Made by a program: the position numbers and the translations under genes. The notes beneath the pieces are model-generated. The model had not been told where the DNA came from. It made no database searches and saw only the letters and a program-made list of their open reading frames with translations. From contig PQAQ01000077.1 of the NCBI GenBank assembly GCA_003105305.1, positions 1 through 11,403 of the forward strand: a stretch of DNA of 11,403 nucleotides, written 5' to 3'. Below are positions 6,701-11,403 of this stretch, piece by piece; within the stretch, counting starts at the first letter, position 1; each line of letters opens with the position of its first letter. Source of the DNA: Candidatus Methylomirabilota bacterium. Its GTDB lineage: Bacteria > Methylomirabilota > Methylomirabilia > Methylomirabilales > Methylomirabilaceae.

Positions 6701-9700
6701 TACTCGTTTATGATCTCTGCGGCCAACTACAGCTCGTTGACGGGCACAGTCGGGATCTCGATTTCCAGCACGATCACCAGAAACTTCTTTATGACCCAAT
6801 CCCTAAGCGGTGATTTCTTCATCGATTCATTAACCTCCAAGTACGGGGGTTTCGTTTACTACTTGGAAGGCGTCCCTTTTTCTGTCACCTATACAGCGCA
6901 CGTATATTGGGGCGGGCATCCCCCCGGTAAGGTGCGATTCATCACCTCCAGTGAGCAACAATATGATGTCCCCACAGAGGGGGACACAGCTTCTCGCGTA
7001 TTCAATATGGGGACCGATTTCATTCCTTGCCAAACCCTAAGAGCCGTGGCGATCAGCGCGGATGGCTCCCAATCGGAGATCAAAAATGCCGATTTCACCG
7101 TTATGCCCGGGGTTCCGTCGAGCTTCTTGCTCATGGGATACGATAGAGTATCCAGTTTCTATTATGAATCGGCATGGAGCCAACTCGAACTCATCGACCT
7201 GGATCTCGGTGATAACATTATCCCTCAGGATATCCCGCTGTTCGGAAAGAGGGGATTCAGCTTTAGCGTACTGCCGCGTATCGGGATCAAAGTAGAGAGT
7301 AGCGGCCAAGTCGATATTGACGTTGATCCTGTTCAAATGAAAAAGGAGGAGAAATCCTGGGCTCAAGGAAAGATGGCAGGGTTCGAGTTCACTCTGGCCC
7401 CGCGAATCCATGTGTCCGGACAGTATTCCCCCTCTGAATGCAGATATCAGTGGGACGGGTATTTGGGCTTGAGCGGGGAATTCGAAATCGAACGAAGCTG
7501 GCCATTCATTTGGTGGGCCGCACCCATCCCGATCCCGATGTATGCCAAGGCGACCTTTGATCTGTCCATGGATGCGCTGTTGAGAGTCCACGATTTATAT
7601 CGTGTGGACTTGGACGGGGAGTTGAACTTCTATCCGTACGTCCGCGGATCATTGGGCGCTGGAATTAACAGGCACCTTGCGGTCGAGGGGTGGATAGGGG
7701 GAGGCGGTGAATTCCTGGCTCGATATCCCGAGACTCCCCATCTGCATGACGCGAATATTTACATAAACGCCGGCTTTTCAGCTCATGCGTTTCTTTTTGA
7801 ATGGGAAGTTGAATTGATGGGCTGGGATTGGGCAATGAATGAGGGAACAGGGGAAGCTTCCATCGTCGATGAGCCGGGTCCAGTGAAGCCCAAGGCCATC
7901 TCCAGGGATTACCTCAGGACCTCTGAGCCGGGACGATTCTTGAACAGTCCCGTCATGAAGCCCTGCACTACGTCGGAAGGCCGGCTCTCTCCCCAGATCT
8001 CCAGTGCGCCGCTGCAACAGTCCATTTATCCTTATTCCGATCCCTGTCTCTGCTATGGCGCGGGTTCACTCGGATTGACGTGGCTTCAGGATGATCCCGC
8101 CCGGCTCGCGATCAATAGGACGGCCGCGATGTTCTCGATCTATAACGGATCCGCTTGGAGCGCGCCCGTAAAACTCGGGGAAGATGGGACCGCGGACTTC
8201 CATCCGCAACATCTGATGTTCGATGGGGCGAACGCCCTGGCGGTCTGGGAAGACGAGAAGATCGTCCATTCCGATACTGCTACGTTCGAGGATATGGTGG
8301 CGGATCTTGAGATCTCGGCTTCCGCATTCGATCCGATATCGGGCCAATGGCAGCCTGCGCAGCGCCTGACCGATAACGGATACCTCGACGGAAGCCCCTT
8401 GATCTCCGGGCCGTCGCCGTCGAATGTCATGCTGACCTGGATCTCCAACGAAGGGAATGACCTCCGGGGATCGCCGAGCGCGCCTAACACGCTCTGGTTC
8501 AGTCTTTACAACGGAACCGCCTGGAGTATTCCCCAAGTGGCGGCCCAGATTCCATTAGGGATCCTCAAGTACAGTCTTGCCTATAACGGGACCACTGGCC
8601 ACATCGTCCTTAGCCTTGATATGGACGGAGACGCGGCGACGGTGGCCGACAACGAAATCTACCGGTTGACCTATAGCAGCGGGGCCTGGGGGACCCTGAC
8701 AAGATTTACCGAAGACATCCTCCCTGATGTCAATCCAAAGGTGGCCTTCGATCCATCGGGGAGTACGGTCCTCGTCTGGATGAGAGGAAACGAGCTCTCG
8801 TGCTCGTTGGATTTCGCCCCGCCGACGGTGATATTGACGGACGAGTTCTCGACGAACCTGGCGGACTTCAAGATGGCGGTATCGGGCGCCGGGAGGATCG
8901 CGCTCATTTGGACAGAACCCGCCGAGTATAATTCCGACCTTAGAGTCATCTTCTATGATCCCGCTTACCAAACCTGGGCTTCCTCTCCACACCAGATCAC
9001 CTTCGACCCCGAGGTTGAACGAAATGTCGCCGTCGCTTTCAACGGGGCGAACGACCTCGTTGCCGCCTACGATCGGACCCCAATATCAACAACGCCCTTG
9101 AACCGTATGGCGGCCAACGGCAAGATGGTCACTCTCGACATCCCGCAGCCCGGGACCACGGACCTTTACGTCCTTGAGTATGTCATGGGAAGAGACCTGG
9201 CGCTCAGCCCCCTCAGCCTCCGGGCGTCTCCTCTGAATCCCGAACCGGGCGCTGGGGTGACCCTGACCGTGACCGTTACGAACACGGGGGACGAGACGGC
9301 CGCCGGCGTCCCCGTGGCCTTTTATCTCGGGGATCCTTTGCTTGGCAATATCATCGGGGAAGCGGCCACTCCCTCGATCTTTAGACCAGGCGATACAGCG
9401 GACGTTTCCATTCTATGGAAGGTCCCAGATATGGGTTCTCCCTATCTTCCCTTGACGATCTATGCAGTGATAGATCCTGCGAGCAATTTCGATGCAGGCT
9501 TTAGAGGGAATAATACCCTGAGCATCGAGATCGTAAAGCCGGACCTGGCGATTAACGGAGTGAACTGGGAATGGCTTGGGGCTGACAAGGTCCTGTTAAC
9601 AGCGAGGATACTGAATATGGGCGCAATCCCTTCCAGTCAGCCCGTCAGGGTTAAGTTTCGACAGGGATCAAGTTCAGGCCCGCTGATCAGCGAACGCTAC

Positions 9701-11403
9701 ATTCCAGAGCTAGCGAAAAACGAATTTCGAGATGTGACCGTAGAATGGGACGTTTCAGGCTTGTCGTTGTTGGCTTATCCCGTTCATGTCGTCGTTGATG
9801 AAGAAAATTGGGTTGTTGAGGCTGACAAGAACAACAATGCGAAGTTAACGACGGTTACGCCGGAAAGCATCGTGGATTCGATCATCGTGATGTCGCCCAA
9901 CGGGGGAGAATCCTGGACCGCTGGCAGCATCCAGCCCATTCAGTGGGCGACCTCCGGGATCGTCGGCGGGATCAAGATCGAGTATTCGACCGACGGCGGC
10001 GGCACGTTCGCGGAGATCATCGCTTCTACGCCGAATAGCGGGCGTTTTGATTGGACCGTCCCGAATCCTCCCTCTCTGACATGCCTGATAAGGGTCAGCG
10101 GGACCAACGGCAGCCCCGTTGATACGAGTGATGCGATATTTATGGTTCTGGCGGCGCCGACGGTCACTGTCACTAGCCCCAACGGCAGCGAGACCTGGGA
10201 CGTGGGAACGTCTCCTACCGTCACCTGGACCCAAACGGACCTGAGCGGTCTTGTGACCGTCGACTTATATAAAGGTGGCATCCATCGAAAAACGATGGGT
10301 ACGGCCGAGGCGAACGCCGCAGCCTTTTCTTGTTTGTTAAGCTCTGACATAGGCCCGGGGACTGATTACCGGATCCGGATCTCGCAGGGATCTGTATGGG
10401 ATGAATCGGACGCGGACTTTTCGATCACCCCCCATATCCGGGTGGACTTCAACCGAGACGGGGAGGAAGATATCTTGTGGAGGTATTACGGCGAGGGCGG
10501 ATATAACCGGGCTTGGTTCCTCAGGGACTCCTCCGAGCAACCGGAGTCGCCACAGACGGTCATAGTTGCCCGGATGGAGGTCGGTCGCCAGCGGGACAGA
10601 TCGACAAGCATTAAAGCCTCCAAGGCGACCCTCTCCGATCCGCGGGAGATTGGGCTGATCTCGAATCCACCGGGCCAACTGCTGACAGTAGATCCTCAGG
10701 TGCTTATGGGCGCCGGGCAAGACAGGATATCCGGCGCGGCCATTGTCGACGACCCACGGAAAGCGGGAGGAAGATTTGTCGGGCCATCACCGGCGACGAT
10801 CGCAGATCCAAGACAAGTAAAGCGGGCCCTCAAACCAGACGCCTTCTCGGATACGTCTGCCGTCCTGGCCGCCGCCCCAATTCTTCTCGGTGGGGCCGAT
10901 GTGATGCCTGTGGGCGATCTGAACTGGCATATCGTCGGGACAGCCGACTTTAACAACGACACCAACGTCGACATTCTCTGGCGCTACAATGGACCCGGGG
11001 GTTATAACGTTGTCTGGTACATGAATGGCGCAGAGTGGGCTGGGAGCGCCGAACTGCTTCCGGTGAACGATCTGAACTGGCAGATCGTCGGAACGGGAGA
11101 TTTCAATAATGATACTCACGCCGATATCCTCTGGCGGAATATCCTAAGCGGCGAAAACGTCGTCTGGTATATGGAAGGCGCGGCCTGGACGGGGAGTGCC
11201 GCCCTGCTCGGGGTATCGGATCAAAGCTGGCAGATCGTTGGGACCGGCGACTTCAACAAGGATGGGAATCTCGATGTTCTCTGGCGGTACAACGGGTCCG
11301 GGGGCTTTAATGTTGTCTGGTACTTGAACAATGCGACTTGGACGGGAAGCGCCGAATTGATCCCGGTGGCCGACACGAACTGGCAGATCATGGGCACAGG
11401 CGA
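3755..11403 (+). CDS. Giant secreted mosaic protein (DUF7948-like head, SBBP propeller, Ig-like, CARDB, FG-GAP); 3' end missing
   Basis: One frame stays open for at least 2549 codons to the window end. Start ATG 3755 gives a clean signal peptide (MKSITRFLAGALMIFLGLQV); in-frame ATGs at 3728 and 3743 are alternatives. Domains by residue: about 48-292 DUF7948-like head (N59-Q-G-Q, typical 'VIDP' exit); 294-755 seven SBBP repeats; about 757-845 Ig-like (Big_7 type, ITSPSDGATVSG); about 848-933 a second Ig-like domain (FQWYRG, YWVKVSNAYG); about 938-1015 carboxypeptidase-regulatory-like (VATDENGLYEIPNLSPGEYS); 1016-1370 unrecognised and beta-rich; about 1425-1802 WSAP-type propeller-like repeats; about 1814-1927 and 1928-2036 CARDB; about 2043-2132 and 2136-2225 SPNGG/SPNGS-E-x-W domains; 2227 onward FG-GAP blades with the DPR insertion. 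No catalytic motif is evident. Likely an exported surface or matrix protein for adhesion or ligand binding. By analogy with the upstream gene it should end about 55-60 codons past the window. Confidence 0.92.
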   Translation, partial: MKSITRFLAGALMIFLGLQVSGGNQQRPGGSLALPAVESPTPARLDADFGRIPLQFIPNQGQMEEQVAFYVQGRDKTIYFTSDGLTIAIKKGKVGGEGNAKIGPEDPRSSDYETRWVVKLDFVGSNKKVYPVGLERSGAIISYFRGKSDEWNAGLPAFSKVAYRDLWPGIDLLYYGTFDRMKYEFVVHPGADPSQIKLAYRGAERVSLTREGRLEVQTPAGSFTDDIPLAFQEFGAERKEVNINYQIQSERPSQLATAGSGREEMPEAATVLYGFTLGEYDGSRTLVIDPAVLVYCGYIGGSGDGDYINAITVDETGSAYVVGSTDSTQTTFPVAVGPDLTYGGALYDAFVAKIDASGTALIYCGYIGGGGIDTGRGIAVDSLGQAYVTGTTTSTQASFPEIVGPDLTSNGNTDGFIAKVNASGTALIYCGFIGGSGVDEPSKIAIDSSGNAYVTGSTSSTQSTFPVTVGPDLTHNGLQDVFVAKVNASGATLDYCGYIGGSNTDKGFGIAVDGSGNAYVTGETYSFPESFPVLVGPVLTRDPLYYDAFVAKVNASGSALDYCGYIGGEDVDGGYGIAVDTSGCAYVTGYTASWPDFPRVVGPDLTYNDIVYSQDAFVAKVAPTGDRFIYCGFIGGMGADTGNSIAVDRSGNAYVAGTTQAPESSFPVKEGPDLTQNGGSDAFVAKVNAYGTELVYAGYIGGTSNDSGLAVAVDVEGNAYVAGQRAFNSAAFPVMVGPDLTYNGGLDDAFVAKISYSNSAVSITSPSDGATVSGVVQIQIDTFDPKGIFRVEAYIDGVLMATDTTYPYSFSWNTTGLLGAHTIKVAGYNSLEHVTEDQVAVNVVNELPPSITVQPLSQFINSGQTVLLYVEASGTEPLAFQWYRGASGDTSEPISGATSNSYAVLNSTSSSSYWVKVSNAYGDSFSDTAIITMGLPSKLVGSVLDLATKVGISGAVVSLGDYPQVATDENGLYEIPNLSPGEYSFMISAANYSSLTGTVGISISSTITRNFFMTQSLSGDFFIDSLTSKYGGFVYYLEGVPFSVTYTAHVYWGGHPPGKVRFITSSEQQYDVPTEGDTASRVFNMGTDFIPCQTLRAVAISADGSQSEIKNADFTVMPGVPSSFLLMGYDRVSSFYYESAWSQLELIDLDLGDNIIPQDIPLFGKRGFSFSVLPRIGIKVESSGQVDIDVDPVQMKKEEKSWAQGKMAGFEFTLAPRIHVSGQYSPSECRYQWDGYLGLSGEFEIERSWPFIWWAAPIPIPMYAKATFDLSMDALLRVHDLYRVDLDGELNFYPYVRGSLGAGINRHLAVEGWIGGGGEFLARYPETPHLHDANIYINAGFSAHAFLFEWEVELMGWDWAMNEGTGEASIVDEPGPVKPKAISRDYLRTSEPGRFLNSPVMKPCTTSEGRLSPQISSAPLQQSIYPYSDPCLCYGAGSLGLTWLQDDPARLAINRTAAMFSIYNGSAWSAPVKLGEDGTADFHPQHLMFDGANALAVWEDEKIVHSDTATFEDMVADLEISASAFDPISGQWQPAQRLTDNGYLDGSPLISGPSPSNVMLTWISNEGNDLRGSPSAPNTLWFSLYNGTAWSIPQVAAQIPLGILKYSLAYNGTTGHIVLSLDMDGDAATVADNEIYRLTYSSGAWGTLTRFTEDILPDVNPKVAFDPSGSTVLVWMRGNELSCSLDFAPPTVILTDEFSTNLADFKMAVSGAGRIALIWTEPAEYNSDLRVIFYDPAYQTWASSPHQITFDPEVERNVAVAFNGANDLVAAYDRTPISTTPLNRMAANGKMVTLDIPQPGTTDLYVLEYVMGRDLALSPLSLRASPLNPEPGAGVTLTVTVTNTGDETAAGVPVAFYLGDPLLGNIIGEAATPSIFRPGDTADVSILWKVPDMGSPYLPLTIYAVIDPASNFDAGFRGNNTLSIEIVKPDLAINGVNWEWLGADKVLLTARILNMGAIPSSQPVRVKFRQGSSSGPLISERYIPELAKNEFRDVTVEWDVSGLSLLAYPVHVVVDEENWVVEADKNNNAKLTTVTPESIVDSIIVMSPNGGESWTAGSIQPIQWATSGIVGGIKIEYSTDGGGTFAEIIASTPNSGRFDWTVPNPPSLTCLIRVSGTNGSPVDTSDAIFMVLAAPTVTVTSPNGSETWDVGTSPTVTWTQTDLSGLVTVDLYKGGIHRKTMGTAEANAAAFSCLLSSDIGPGTDYRIRISQGSVWDESDADFSITPHIRVDFNRDGEEDILWRYYGEGGYNRAWFLRDSSEQPESPQTVIVARMEVGRQRDRSTSIKASKATLSDPREIGLISNPPGQLLTVDPQVLMGAGQDRISGAAIVDDPRKAGGRFVGPSPATIADPRQVKRALKPDAFSDTSAVLAAAPILLGGADVMPVGDLNWHIVGTADFNNDTNVDILWRYNGPGGYNVVWYMNGAEWAGSAELLPVNDLNWQIVGTGDFNNDTHADILWRNILSGENVVWYMEGAAWTGSAALLGVSDQSWQIVGTGDFNKDGNLDVLWRYNGSGGFNVVWYLNNATWTGSAELIPVADTNWQIMGTG
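4634..6019 (+). repeat. Seven SBBP beta-propeller repeats
   Basis: Seven units of 66-68 codons start at about 4634, 4838, 5036, 5234, 5435, 5639 and 5837. The consensus is Y-C-G-[YF]-I-G-G, then IAVDxSGNAYVTG, SFPVxVGPDLTYNG and DAFVAKVNASG. Seven units fit a closed seven-bladed propeller. The Cys of YCG is present in units 1-6 and is Ala in unit 7. Units are diverged at DNA level and each is close to 200 nt. Confidence 0.88.
7130..7861 (+). other. Unrecognised beta-rich region of the giant protein
   Basis: Residues about 1126-1369. Alternating hydrophobic and polar residues predict many strands, with aromatic- and Gly-rich stretches such as SWPFIWWAAPIPIPMYAK, NFYPYVRGSLGAGINR and FLFEWEVELMGWDW. 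It contains none of the Ig, CARDB or propeller motifs seen on either side, and I cannot match it to a named family. It could be a small beta-barrel, a beta-sandwich pair or a lectin-like fold; this is inference from composition and periodicity. Confidence 0.45.
8027..9160 (+). repeat. WSAP-type propeller-like repeats in the giant protein
   Basis: Residues about 1425-1802 contain recurring elements: an exposed-strand motif like SIYNGSAWSAP, SLYNGTAWSIP or SSGAWGTL, then a region with VAFDPSGSTVLVW, LMFDGANALAVW or VAFNGANDLVAAY. This W-anchored pattern is seen in sialidase- or propeller-like secreted proteins. The Asp-box is not well formed, so enzymatic activity is not suggested. Blade number is uncertain, about five or six. 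Confidence 0.5.
10433..11403 (+). repeat. FG-GAP/VCBS-like blades of the giant protein, incomplete
   Basis: Blade cores are DFNRDGEEDILWR, DFNNDTNVDILWR, DFNNDTHADILWR and DFNKDGNLDVLWR, and a further blade begins as the window ends (WQIMGTG). Blade order and blade-specific features match the module of the 714-aa protein (for example LLGVSD only in blade three). The final blade and stop should lie just beyond the window. Confidence 0.88.
10529..10876 (+). other. Basic insertion with DPR motifs inside the first blade (giant protein)
   Basis: Residues about 2259-2374 interrupt blade one between NRAWFLRDS and APILLGGADVMPV. Three DPR motifs occur: SDPREIG (D2295), DDPRKAGG (2332-2339) and ADPRQV (D2351). 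The last two are 18 residues apart, exactly as in the 714-aa protein. DDPRKAGG is identical in both proteins but uses different third codon bases at four codons, which suggests selection on the protein. The rest of the insertion is poorly conserved. Confidence 0.6.

Noticed and set aside
7037..7591. 184-codon minus-strand frame opposite the unrecognised beta-rich region
   Set aside because: I considered it because the sense region is unassigned, but the sense frame is continuous with good domains on both sides and the antisense product shows no family feature.

Overview
The window reads as a stretch of a moderately GC-rich bacterial genome, or metagenome contig, that encodes large secreted repeat proteins. 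All three protein genes are on the + strand. I see no tRNA, rRNA, transposase, CRISPR array, nuclease, toxin or defence gene. The mix of domains (HAF repeats, a DUF7948-like head with SBBP propeller repeats, CARDB, 'SPNGGE(S)W' Ig-like modules, FG-GAP/VCBS-type blades) is typical of free-living, surface- or matrix-protein-rich bacteria such as Acidobacteriota, Aminicenantes or deltaproteobacterial lineages. There is no marker gene to fix the taxon, so this is only a guess.

Layout. Positions 1-945 hold the 3' part of a HAF-repeat extracellular protein with a basic Gly/Ser/Lys tail. Positions 946-1178 are a spacer with a good sigma70-like promoter (1015-1043) and a hairpin next to the ribosome binding site (1137-1162). 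Positions 1179-3323 are a complete 714-aa secreted protein: an N-terminal domain of unknown function followed by five FG-GAP/VCBS-like blades. Positions 3324-3754 are a spacer with what looks like a decayed scrap of the same blade family, a near-consensus promoter (3598-3627) and small alternative hairpins. From 3755 to the window end runs one open frame of at least 2549 codons: a giant secreted mosaic with signal peptide, DUF7948-like head, seven SBBP propeller repeats, three Ig/carboxypeptidase-regulatory-like domains, an unrecognised beta-rich block, a second propeller-like block, two CARDB domains, two SPNGG-type domains, and the same FG-GAP module that ends the 714-aa protein. The stop codon lies outside the window.

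How the genes relate. The complete gene and the giant gene end in the same C-terminal module. The blades match position by position, and both first blades carry an insertion of about 110 residues containing a conserved pair of 'DPR' motifs 18 residues apart. This points to duplication or shuffling of a whole module onto unrelated heads. The proteins are probably exported beta-propeller display, adhesion or carbohydrate-binding proteins, but no enzymatic activity can be read from the sequence. The strongest candidates for something undescribed are the DPR insertion and the beta-rich block at about 7130-7861. I see no evidence of a defence or mobile system.
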